Assembly: GCA_900551505.1 (NCBI GenBank)
Contig: URWK01000018.1
Span: forward strand, 1-13,028
Direction of reading: 5' to 3'
Length of the DNA stretch: 13,028 nt
DNA from: an uncultured Ruminococcus sp.
GTDB lineage: Bacteria; Bacillota; Clostridia; Oscillospirales; Ruminococcaceae
The notes beneath the pieces are model-generated. The model saw only the letters and a program-made list of their open reading frames with translations, made no database searches and had not been told where the DNA came from. Position 1 is the stretch's first letter, and each line of letters opens with the position of its first letter. The translations under genes were made by a program, and so were the position numbers. This document shows positions 7,704 through 13,028 of this stretch, piece after piece.

Positions 7704-9002
7704 ATGCAAAAAGTTCATTTAAAAGCACCAAATTGCTGGATAAATGACCCGAACGGTTTTATCTGGTACAAGGGACAGTATCATTTGTTTTATCAGTGCT
7801 TTCCATATACCGCACAGTGGGGAAGAATGCACTGGGGACACGCTGTAAGTAAAGACCTTGTGAATTGGGAGCAAAAGGGCATTGCACTTTTCCCGACAAA
7901 AACCGATGACCGTAGTGGTTGCTTTTCAGGAAGTGCTGTAGAACATGATGGGAAAATGTATCTTTATTACACAGGTGTAAATTATATTGAGGAAGACCCT
8001 GAAAATATAAATCATTGTCTGAATGACAACTTTATTTCGGCACAGCTTATGATAACTTCTGAAGACGGCTTGAATTTTGATAATATTTCAGACAAGAAAA
8101 CCATTATTCCTCCAATAGAGGAAAAAAGTATCGGAGATAAAAAACATACCCGTGACCCAAAAGTTTGGCGTGGCAAAAATGCATGGTATATGGTTCTTGG
8201 AAGCACTGTAAATCAAAAAGGCAGATTGCTGTTTTACAAGAGCGAAGACTTACAGAACTGGAAATATCTTAATTTTGCAGATAAAGAGAATTTCGGCTGG
8301 ATGTGGGAATGTCCGGACTATTTTGAAGTTGACAGTACAGGAATAACAATATTTTCCCCAATGGGATTTTTAAATGACGGAAAAGAATATGATTCTGCGG
8401 CAATATGTATGGTATCCCCATTTGATGAGGTTACAGGAACAATGAAGCTCTCAGATAATTACCAATTCTTTGACTTAGGACTTGACCTTTACGCACCACA
8501 GAGTACAACGGACGAAAACGGAAATCGTGTTATAGTCGCTTGGGCGAGAATGCCTGAACCTGTGAAAAACGAAAACGGTAAATGGAGTGGTTTAATTAGT
8601 ATACCACGAATTGTTGAAGTTAAGAATAATCATATATATTTCAGACCACATACAAATATAAAAAATTCTTTTGTAAAGAAAATCAATTCTCCTGATAAAT
8701 CTGAATTTATGCTTAAAACATCTCTCAAGAACGGCGAAAGTATTAACATTGGGGGATACATTATAAAGCGTGAAAATGACAAAATCTTTGCAGACCGTTC
8801 AGCCGTATTTACGAAAAGCGGCAATTACAGACTTACCGCAGAAACACCCGTTATCAATGATGGTTATGAACTTGAGATTTACGTTGACAAAAATCTGATT
8901 GAAGTATTCATAAATAACGGCGAATACGTTATAAGTCATGTGGTATACGGTTTGACTGATGAAGTCATAGGTAAGGCATATACACTTTACACAACTGAAT
9001 GA
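7704..9002 (+). CDS. GH32 beta-fructosidase (sucrose/fructo-oligosaccharide hydrolase), cytoplasmic
   Basis: A 432-residue glycoside hydrolase family 32 enzyme that hydrolyses terminal beta-fructosyl bonds. Seen: WINDPNG with nucleophile Asp15 (residues 12-18), FSGSA (74-78), RDPK with the transition-state-stabilising Asp151 (150-153), and WECPD with acid/base Glu202 (201-205). A C-terminal beta-sandwich module follows and ends with [13 protein letters not shown]. It is a little shorter than the roughly 480-500 residues usual for the family. There is no signal peptide, so it acts on substrate brought in by the ABC importer. As import leaves sugars unphosphorylated, sucrose or short fructans are likelier substrates than sucrose 6-phosphate. 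The start at 7704 has a strong AAGGAGGAG site just upstream. It duplicates part of the role of the next gene, and may serve kestose-type oligosaccharides that the phosphorylase cannot cleave. Confidence 0.94.
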   Translation: MQKVHLKAPNCWINDPNGFIWYKGQYHLFYQCFPYTAQWGRMHWGHAVSKDLVNWEQKGIALFPTKTDDRSGCFSGSAVEHDGKMYLYYTGVNYIEEDPENINHCLNDNFISAQLMITSEDGLNFDNISDKKTIIPPIEEKSIGDKKHTRDPKVWRGKNAWYMVLGSTVNQKGRLLFYKSEDLQNWKYLNFADKENFGWMWECPDYFEVDSTGITIFSPMGFLNDGKEYDSAAICMVSPFDEVTGTMKLSDNYQFFDLGLDLYAPQSTTDENGNRVIVAWARMPEPVKNENGKWSGLISIPRIVEVKNNHIYFRPHTNIKNSFVKKINSPDKSEFMLKTSLKNGESINIGGYIIKRENDKIFADRSAVFTKSGNYRLTAETPVINDGYELEIYVDKNLIEVFINNGEYVISHVVYGLTDEVIGKAYTLYTTE

Positions 9003-9015
9003 GGTGCAAATTATG
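9001..9015 (+). promoter_or_regulatory. Ribosome binding site fixing the start of sucrose phosphorylase
   Basis: GAGGTG (9001-9006) overlaps the TGA stop of the GH32 gene and lies six bases before ATG 9013. This favours 9013 over the in-frame GTG at 9004, which is part of the binding site itself. Confidence 0.7.
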
Positions 9016-10422
9016 AAATTGGAAAATAAAATCATGCTGATTACCTATGCAGACAGCATGGGAAAAAACCTTAAAGAACTTCATGAAGTGCTGAATAAAC
9101 ACTACAAAGGTGCTATTGGCGGAGTGCATATTCTCCCGTTCTTTCCATCATCTGCTGACAGAGGATTTGCTCCTATGTGCTATGACAAGGTTGATGAAAA
9201 ATTTGGTGACTTTTCTGATATTAAAGAACTTAGCAAAGATTATTATCTGATGTTCGACTTTATGGTAAATCACATTTCCGCAAGTTCTGAATATTTTAAG
9301 GATTTCCTTCAGAAAAAAGAACTTTCGCCTTACAAGGATATGTTTATCCGTTATAGTAAGTTTTGGACAAACGGTGAACCGACACAGAAACAGACAGATA
9401 TGATTTACAAGAGAAAGCCAAGAGCCCCATATATTGATGTTAAGTTCTCAGATGGAAGCACAGACAAGGTTTGGTGTACTTTCTGTGAAGAACAGATTGA
9501 CCTTGACATAAATACAGACGTTACGAAGAAGTTTATCAAAGATACACTGCTTTCCATGTGTAAACACGGGGCTTCCGTAATCAGACTCGATGCCTTCGCA
9601 TACGCTGTCAAGAAGCCGGATACAAATTGTTTCTTTATCGAACCCGATATATGGAAGCTCCTTTATGACATTGAAGATATTGTTAAGAAAGAAAATGTCG
9701 AAATTCTCCCTGAAATACATGAACATTACACTATCCCAATGAAAATATCTGACAAAGGTTTCTGGATATATGATTTTGCACTTCCTGTGCTGACACTTCA
9801 TGCACTTTACAATCATGACGGACAATATTTAAAAAAATGGCTTGAAATGTGTCCTATGAAACAGTTCACAACACTTGATACTCATGACGGCATAGGAATT
9901 GTTGATGTCAAGGATTTGTTACCGGACAAAGAAATTGAAAAAGTTAAAGAACAGATGTACTGTCAAGGGGCAAATGTAAAGAAAATTTACAGCTCAGAAG
10001 CTTACAACAATCTGGATATTTATCAAGTCAACACGACATATTATTCAGCACTCGGAAATAACGATAAGGCATATTTGCTTGCTCGTGCAATACAGTTTTT
10101 CGCTCCGGGTATTCCGCAAATTTATTATGTCGGAATGCTTGCAGGCAGTAATGATATTGACCTTATGGAAAGAACCAAAAATGGACGCGATATTAACCGA
10201 CATTATTATTCTGTGAATGAAATTAATCAGGTACAAGAACTTCCTATAGTTCAGAAACTTAAAGAATTAATGATATTGAGAAATACACACCCTGCTTTTT
10301 CTCTTGATGGAACAATAAAGGTATCGACAGAAGGAGAAATGTTAACTATTACAAGAACTTTCGGCGAACATTCTCTTACTCTTAATGCAAATCTGACAAC
10401 TTATGACTATATGATTAAATGA
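9013..10422 (+). CDS. Sucrose phosphorylase (GH13_18)
   Basis: A 469-residue enzyme that converts sucrose and phosphate to alpha-glucose 1-phosphate and fructose, saving one ATP over hydrolysis. The TIM barrel shows [19 protein letters not shown] (residues 36-54), the catalytic nucleophile Asp193 in [12 protein letters not shown], acid/base Glu234 in LPEIHEHY and Asp292 in TLDTHDGIG. These positions lie within two residues of the corresponding ones in the well-studied Bifidobacterium adolescentis enzyme. It is slightly shorter than that enzyme (about 504 residues). Related GH13_18 enzymes act on sucrose 6F-phosphate or glucosylglycerate; unphosphorylated ABC import and the adjacent fructokinase make plain sucrose likeliest. 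No signal peptide. It is coupled to both neighbours by stop codons overlapping GAGGTG ribosome binding sites. Confidence 0.93.
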   Translation: MKLENKIMLITYADSMGKNLKELHEVLNKHYKGAIGGVHILPFFPSSADRGFAPMCYDKVDEKFGDFSDIKELSKDYYLMFDFMVNHISASSEYFKDFLQKKELSPYKDMFIRYSKFWTNGEPTQKQTDMIYKRKPRAPYIDVKFSDGSTDKVWCTFCEEQIDLDINTDVTKKFIKDTLLSMCKHGASVIRLDAFAYAVKKPDTNCFFIEPDIWKLLYDIEDIVKKENVEILPEIHEHYTIPMKISDKGFWIYDFALPVLTLHALYNHDGQYLKKWLEMCPMKQFTTLDTHDGIGIVDVKDLLPDKEIEKVKEQMYCQGANVKKIYSSEAYNNLDIYQVNTTYYSALGNNDKAYLLARAIQFFAPGIPQIYYVGMLAGSNDIDLMERTKNGRDINRHYYSVNEINQVQELPIVQKLKELMILRNTHPAFSLDGTIKVSTEGEMLTITRTFGEHSLTLNANLTTYDYMIK

Positions 10423-10432
10423 GGTGAACTGA

Positions 10433-11398
10433 ATGAAGAAATATGATGTTACCGCACTTGGCGAATTACTTATTGACTTTACCGAAAACGGAACAAGCTT
10501 ACAAGGCAATCCTTTGTTTGAAGCTAATCCCGGCGGAGCTCCTTGTAATGTGCTTGCGATGCTTTCAAAGCTTGGAAAAAAGACAGCTTTTATCGGAAAA
10601 GTTGGAAGCGATATGTTCGGCAGACAGCTTGCAGATTCTATAGAAAGTGTCGGAATTTGTACAGATGGGCTTGTTATGGACGAAACTGTTCCTACAACGC
10701 TTGCTTTTGTGCATACCTTTGAAGGTGGCGAAAGAGAATTCAGCTTCATACGCAATCCCGGAGCTGATATGATGTTGACAGAACAGGAAGTAAATACAGA
10801 TTTGCTTACAGAATCAAAGATTTTCCACTTTGGCACACTTTCTTCAACTCATGAAGGCGTAAGGAAAGCTACAAGATTTGCCATAGATACTGCAATTTCA
10901 AACGGTGCTTTAATTTCTTTTGACCCGAATCTTCGTGAACCTCTTTGGAATAGTCTTGATGATGCTAAAACTGAAATAGAATACGGCTTTTCAAAATGTA
11001 ACATATTGAAAATTTCAGACAATGAAGTTGAATTTATGTTCGGTCATAACAATTATGATAAAGCCGCAAGCAAACTTTTTGAAAAGTATTCCAATATTCA
11101 GTTGATATTTATAACTCTCGGCGGTGACGGAAGTTGTGCATATACAAGAACTGCAAAGGCAAAAACATCTGTTTATGATGTTGAAACCATTGAAAAGACA
11201 GGTGCAGGAGATACATTCTTTGGCTGTGCATTAAGCTGTATTCTTGATACGGATATTTCATCTCTTGATGAAAATAAGCTTACTGAAATATTGAAATTTG
11301 CAAATTCAGGAGCATCATTAATCACCACAAGAAAAGGGGCATTGAAAATTATGCCAAGTAAAGATGAAATTTTAAATCTTATTGAAAATAGCAAATAA
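10433..11398 (+). CDS. scrK: Fructokinase, PfkB/ribokinase family
   Basis: A 321-residue sugar kinase that phosphorylates fructose, probably to fructose 6-phosphate, feeding glycolysis. Seen: N-terminal ALGELLIDFT, the sugar-binding signature GGAPCNVLAMLSKLG (residues 34-48), GKVGSDMFG, the segment FDPNLREPLW (163-172), and the ATP/anion-hole motif TGAGDTF with catalytic Asp260. Length is normal for the family. The ATG at 10433 follows a GAGGTG site (10421-10426) that overlaps the stop of the phosphorylase gene. As the last gene before a terminator it takes up the fructose released by both upstream sucrose-cleaving enzymes. A different ketose or ribose specificity cannot be excluded from sequence alone, but the context strongly supports fructose. 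Confidence 0.94.
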   Translation: MKKYDVTALGELLIDFTENGTSLQGNPLFEANPGGAPCNVLAMLSKLGKKTAFIGKVGSDMFGRQLADSIESVGICTDGLVMDETVPTTLAFVHTFEGGEREFSFIRNPGADMMLTEQEVNTDLLTESKIFHFGTLSSTHEGVRKATRFAIDTAISNGALISFDPNLREPLWNSLDDAKTEIEYGFSKCNILKISDNEVEFMFGHNNYDKAASKLFEKYSNIQLIFITLGGDGSCAYTRTAKAKTSVYDVETIEKTGAGDTFFGCALSCILDTDISSLDENKLTEILKFANSGASLITTRKGALKIMPSKDEILNLIENSK

Positions 11399-11416
11399 AA
11401 GAAAAATCCTCTGTAT

Positions 11417-11453
11417 AAAAAAACTTCTCCATAAAATTTGGAGGAGTTTTTTT
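11417..11453. terminator. Operon terminator, possibly bidirectional
   Basis: Stem ACTTCTCC (11423-11430) pairs with GGAGGAGT (11440-11447) with one G-T pair and a nine-base loop, followed by T-run 11448-11453. A matching A-run (11417-11423) precedes the stem, so it could also stop minus-strand transcripts arriving from the right. Confidence 0.85.
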
Positions 11454-11595
11454 ATTTTGTAATCTCAAATGCTTCTGTAAACGCTCTACAAGCCTTGTAT
11501 TGCGTTTCAAAAGATTTTTCAGTAAACTATACTGCTAAGGGTATACCCCCTCTTAAAACGCCTCTCCGTTCAATTATTGAGTAGTAACAGTAAGA
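11452..11595 (-). pseudogene. Possible decayed 3' end of a minus-strand gene
   Basis: On the minus strand an open frame ends with TAA at 11452-11454, directly before the terminator. The last 24 codons read FTEKSFETQYKACRAFTEAF and then EITK. Upstream, a TAG interrupts and the same frame continues with RRGVLRGGIPLAV. The protein-like composition, a fitting stop codon and a shared terminator suggest the remnant of a gene. I do not recognise the family and have no further support. Confidence 0.3.
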
Positions 11596-11628
11596 ATAAT
11601 ATCAAATCAACTATTATTACTTTAATAG

Positions 11629-11796
11629 TTAGATTATTTTGAAGTTCTCATGTTGTAAATTAGTAATATTTTCAAGGGTATATTTGAAGTAGTGATATTT
11701 ACTAATATAGGGAAATAAGTTTTTATCCCCTTTAATACAAGTCAGTTTAATGCTTCTTTTATTGTATTTATCGGTAGAATTCTCACATATAATTGT
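11629..11796 (-). pseudogene. Minus-strand open-frame remnant, unknown family
   Basis: A 55-codon open frame on the minus strand, without a good start codon, ends at TAA 11629-11631. It reads in part CENSTDKYNKRSIKL and KGDKNLFPYISKYHYF. Just upstream another frame reads HVIKPFVKAKGVHL, which falls within the 65-bp segment shared with 12313-12377, so a frameshift between the two is plausible. Composition is protein-like, but the family is not recognised and chance cannot be excluded. Confidence 0.25.
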
Positions 11797-11807
11797 TCAA
11801 GTGTACA

Positions 11808-11872
11808 CCTTTAGCTTTGACAAATGGCTTAATTACGTGCTTTTTTGTGCTCCGTTATCAGGGAGTCTGTCA
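11808..11872 (-). repeat. Left arm of an inner diverged inverted repeat
   Basis: The reverse complement of this segment aligns without gaps to 12313-12377, with 50 of 65 bases identical. Conserved blocks include TGATAACGGAG, TTAAGCC and GCTAAAGG. It probably marks a second, older copy of the mobile-element leader in opposite orientation. Confidence 0.7.
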
Positions 11873-12004
11873 GAATAGCTATTATGAGTTGTTTCATAAA
11901 TGATTCAAAATTGTTTAGTTACTTCATAACCTTCAAAAAAGAATATCTTTATATGTCATTAGAAGTTCTTTAAATGCAAATAGGTAAATGAGATGGTTTC
12001 TCTC

Positions 12005-12142
12005 TTATATGACATTATTAAGAGATTTAGTATTAAGTTTGATTGTAGTATTTCCAATAAGTAAGATTAATTGAGGGTATTGTTTCCGTTTCTTGAGTGT
12101 GTATGTTTTTGCAGTCATTAAATCTCTTTCAGATATTCTCAT
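12005..12142 (-). pseudogene. Short minus-strand reading frame, possibly a gene remnant
   Basis: A 45-codon frame from ATG 12140-12142 to TAA 12005-12007. It starts MRISERDLMTAKTYTLKKRK and continues with a hydrophobic strand-like segment, QYPQLILLIGNTTIKL. The mixture of residues resembles a real protein, but there is no clear ribosome binding site and after the stop the same frame reads on for only a few more codons. Unrecognised; it may be the start of a broken mobile-element gene. Confidence 0.25.
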
Positions 12143-12256
12143 AGTGTTTATATGTTTATAAGGTTTGGGATACTACCTCTATCTTTTAGTAGAGTTTTAA
12201 TTGTTTACAACAAGAGTGTTCTTTCTCTCTTAGAAGGGTTTCAAAGTCAGTCAGTC

Positions 12257-12271
12257 GGTTGCGAAGCAACC
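12257..12271. repeat. Perfect short hairpin
   Basis: GGTTGC (12257-12262), GAA loop, GCAACC (12266-12271). It shares GCAAC with the next hairpin and has no T-run after it, so it is not a simple terminator. Confidence 0.6.
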
Positions 12272-12281
12272 TCATGATAGA

Positions 12282-12330
12282 TTGATATATAATAGCAACT
12301 TGATAAGTTGCTTGATAGACTACTTGATAA
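12282..12330. repeat. TTGATA iterons at 12-bp spacing with an embedded hairpin
   Basis: TTGATA occurs at 12282, 12300, 12312 and 12324; the last three are exactly 12 bp apart. The second copy lies in a perfect 8-bp-arm hairpin, AGCAACTT-GAT-AAGTTGCT (12294-12312). The inverted copy of this segment near 11808-11905 seems to have fewer units. Iteron-like binding sites upstream of a mobile-element gene are a possibility; this is inferred. Confidence 0.5.
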
Positions 12331-12377
12331 CGGAGGGGCAGAAACCACGCATTTAAGCCGTTTGTCGTGGCTAAAGG
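12313..12377 (+). repeat. Right arm of the inner diverged inverted repeat
   Basis: It aligns to the reverse complement of 11808-11872 with 50 of 65 identities and no gaps. It lies in the leader upstream of the promoter at 12460 and overlaps the long-range stem described at 12345-12404. Confidence 0.7.
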
Positions 12378-12404
12378 CAAGCTATCAGAAACACGCTTAA
12401 ATGC
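12345..12404 (+). other. Overlapping alternative stem-loops
   Basis: GCATTTAAGC (12349-12358) pairs perfectly with GCTTAAATGC (12395-12404) across a 36-base loop. CCACG (12345-12349) can instead pair with CGTGG (12366-12370), and AGCC (12356-12359) with GGCT (12369-12372). These pairings share bases and so exclude each other, as in attenuators or structured origins. They lie upstream of the 12460 promoter, so a transcript containing them would need another promoter. Confidence 0.45.
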
Positions 12405-12457
12405 AACTATGAGGCTTTAAAAACGATTTATAAGCATACTAAATTTTTAGAAAAACC

Positions 12458-12482
12458 CCTTGACAATTGGCAATTTTCAAGG
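12458..12482. promoter_or_regulatory. 25-bp near-perfect palindrome over the mobile-element promoter
   Basis: The outer arms are CCTTGA (12458-12463) and TCAAGG (12477-12482); the inner core is AATTGGCAATT (12465-12475). Only one of twelve arm pairs mismatches. It covers the -35 hexamer and the whole spacer up to the -10, the classic position for a repressor, perhaps self-encoded by the element. Confidence 0.65.
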
Positions 12483-12488
12483 TAAAAT
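12460..12488 (+). promoter_or_regulatory. Strong promoter of the mobile-element gene
   Basis: Perfect TTGACA (12460-12465), 17-bp spacer and TAAAAT (12483-12488). Transcription would start near 12495, about 220 bp before the gene at 12717. Confidence 0.75.
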
Positions 12489-12498
12489 TAATTGAAAT

Positions 12499-12567
12499 GT
12501 GCAAAAACTCATTGATAAATTAAAGGACACAGAGAAGGGGGGCTTTTAGTATACGGCAAAAAAGTGA
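12499..12567 (+). other. Very short leader reading frame interrupted by TAG
   Basis: From GTG 12499, right at the predicted transcript start, the frame reads VQKLIDKLKDTEKGGF, then TAG (12547-12549), then YTAKK and TGA (12565-12567). Its last stop overlaps the GTG of the next frame as GTGA. The charged helical composition looks coding, but without a ribosome binding site it is only suggestive. Confidence 0.25.
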
Positions 12568-12716
12568 GTGGGGATAGTAGTAAGGGGATGAAGTGTAGCA
12601 AAGGTAGAAATATACTGGGAAAACTGCAAGGGGAAAAAGGTGTGAAAAGTAGCATAGATGTTAGTGGGAATGTAAGAATTTCAAGCGTTTGTAGAAGAAA
12701 GGGTGTGTGTGATTGA
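12564..12716 (+). CDS. Small basic leader protein, hypothetical
   Basis: A 50-codon frame from GTG 12564 (or 42 codons from ATG 12588) ends with a TGA immediately adjoining the ATG of the downstream gene. The product is rich in Lys, Gly and Ser (for example KGRNILGKLQGEKGVKSSID) and has no hydrophobic segment. The GTGA overlap with the preceding mini-frame and the TGAATG junction with the following gene suggest translational coupling. AAGGGG sits too close to ATG 12588 to be a standard ribosome binding site, and GTG 12564 has none, so the start is uncertain. Function unknown; it could be a coupling leader peptide or a small nucleic-acid-binding protein. Confidence 0.4.
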   Translation: MSGDSSKGMKCSKGRNILGKLQGEKGVKSSIDVSGNVRISSVCRRKGVCD

Positions 12717-13028
12717 ATGGGAATAGGTGAAGCTTTTGCTTACAGAGAAAAAAAGATTGAGCATACAAGGGAACAGTGGATTAAGTGGTATGGAGAAAAA
12801 GTTAAGCTTATGGAGGCTGAATATCAGGAGGTTACGCCTGTAGAGTTTTATCGGGACTTGTTTCCTGAAGGTAGCTTTCAAACGAGAGGAAACTTTGACG
12901 ATAGAGGAAATGGGCTGATAGATATTATTTCTTGCTATTGTCATGCAGATAGAGAGAAACAGTACTGCAAAAAGTATGTGCTTACAGATGAACTTGGTGG
13001 GTTAAAGTATGTCTTAGAGAGTAACTCG
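12717..13028 (+). CDS. 5' part of a mobile-element gene, unknown function, runs off the window
   Basis: From ATG 12717, 104 codons are open to the window edge. The N-terminus is charged and probably helical (YREKKIEHTREQWIKWYGEK), followed by TPVEFYRDLFPEGSFQTRG and a YVLTDELGGLKYVLE segment; three cysteines lie near residues 73, 75 and 85. No catalytic motif is visible in this part. Proteins with similar N-terminal segments occur, as I recall, in replication or primase-like genes of Firmicutes integrative elements, but I cannot confirm this. The degraded inverted copy at 1-114 differs mostly by silent changes, which supports real coding. The ATG follows the TGA of the small upstream frame directly and lacks its own strong ribosome binding site, so translation is probably coupled. 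The promoter and palindrome at 12458-12488 should control it. Confidence 0.72.
   Translation, partial: MGIGEAFAYREKKIEHTREQWIKWYGEKVKLMEAEYQEVTPVEFYRDLFPEGSFQTRGNFDDRGNGLIDIISCYCHADREKQYCKKYVLTDELGGLKYVLESNS
12915..13028 (+). repeat. Right arm of the outer inverted repeat
   Basis: It pairs base for base with positions 114-1 at 107 of 114 identities; the perfect run is 12916-12967. The left arm is the pseudogene fragment at the window start. The arms are about 12.8 kb apart, and homology continues to both edges of the window. Confidence 0.85.

Larger units (their letters stand above)
11454..12456. other. Gene-poor region of decayed, probably mobile DNA
   Basis: This kilobase has no intact gene that I can support. 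It holds short minus-strand open frames that look like remnants (11452-11595, 11629-11796, 12005-12142), two inverted copies of a 65-bp segment (11808-11872 and 12313-12377), and a cluster of hairpins and TTGATA repeats (12257-12404). The sequence is AT-rich. No tRNA or obvious attachment site was seen. Confidence 0.5.

Noticed and set aside
9004..9012. GTG 9004 as start of sucrose phosphorylase
   Set aside because: This GTG is part of the GAGGTG ribosome binding site for ATG 9013.
12186..12380. A 64-codon minus-strand frame with repeated YQ(V/A) units
   Set aside because: The repeats are the translation of the 12-bp TTGATA iterons and hairpins; there is no convincing ribosome binding site or stop context, so it is treated as a by-product of the DNA repeats.
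12681..12944. An 87-codon minus-strand frame opposite the gene at 12717
   Set aside because: It lies antisense to the plus-strand gene, whose coding nature is supported by mostly silent differences in the inverted copy; no start signals support the antisense frame.
1..13028. CRISPR array, tRNA or rRNA genes
   Set aside because: No regularly spaced repeats with unique spacers, no tRNA-like cloverleaf and no rRNA-like conserved stretches were seen; the TTGATA repeats are adjacent units without spacers.

Overview
The window looks like chromosomal DNA from a low-GC, Gram-positive anaerobe of the Clostridia, most likely a Ruminococcus-like gut or rumen bacterium. This is inferred from AT-rich third positions, strong AGGAGG-type ribosome binding sites, a LacI regulator and CUT1 ABC sugar transporter of Firmicutes type, and intrinsic terminators. 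No rRNA, tRNA or CRISPR array was seen.

Layout. (1) Positions 1-113 are a broken, minus-strand fragment of a gene whose 5' part is intact at the other end of the window (12717-13028, plus strand). The two copies diverge outward and form an inverted repeat at 94% identity. (2) Positions 115-2221 are two dead ABC exporter genes in tandem: the first is cut off at its 5' side by the repeat and has a stop codon, the second carries frameshifts, a stop, an internal deletion and a lost switch histidine. (3) A two-way terminator separates them from a minus-strand lacI-family gene (2296-3321). (4) From a divergent control region (3322-3543) runs a seven-gene plus-strand operon (3544-11398): lipoprotein solute-binding protein, two permeases, MsmK-type ATPase, GH32 fructosidase, GH13 sucrose phosphorylase and PfkB fructokinase, closed by a terminator. 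(5) Positions 11454-12456 have no convincing intact gene and look like decayed mobile DNA, with open-frame remnants on the minus strand and hairpin-forming repeats. (6) From 12458 a strong promoter embedded in a 25-bp near-palindrome leads through very small reading frames into the mobile-element gene that leaves the window.

How the genes fit together. The operon is a complete route for sucrose or short fructosyl-saccharides: ABC import without phosphorylation, then either phosphorolysis of sucrose to glucose 1-phosphate and fructose, or hydrolysis of beta-fructosides, then fructose phosphorylation by ScrK. The LacI-type protein probably represses the operon through an operator (3504-3519) just downstream of the promoter, with a related half-matching site 114 bp upstream near its own promoter.

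The operon is ordinary in kind though complete. The less explained parts are the flanks: nested inverted repeats of mobile DNA, a scar joining a mobile gene to an exporter pseudogene, and a compact, apparently self-regulated leader region at 12250-12720. I could not run searches, so family names rest on motifs read from the translations.
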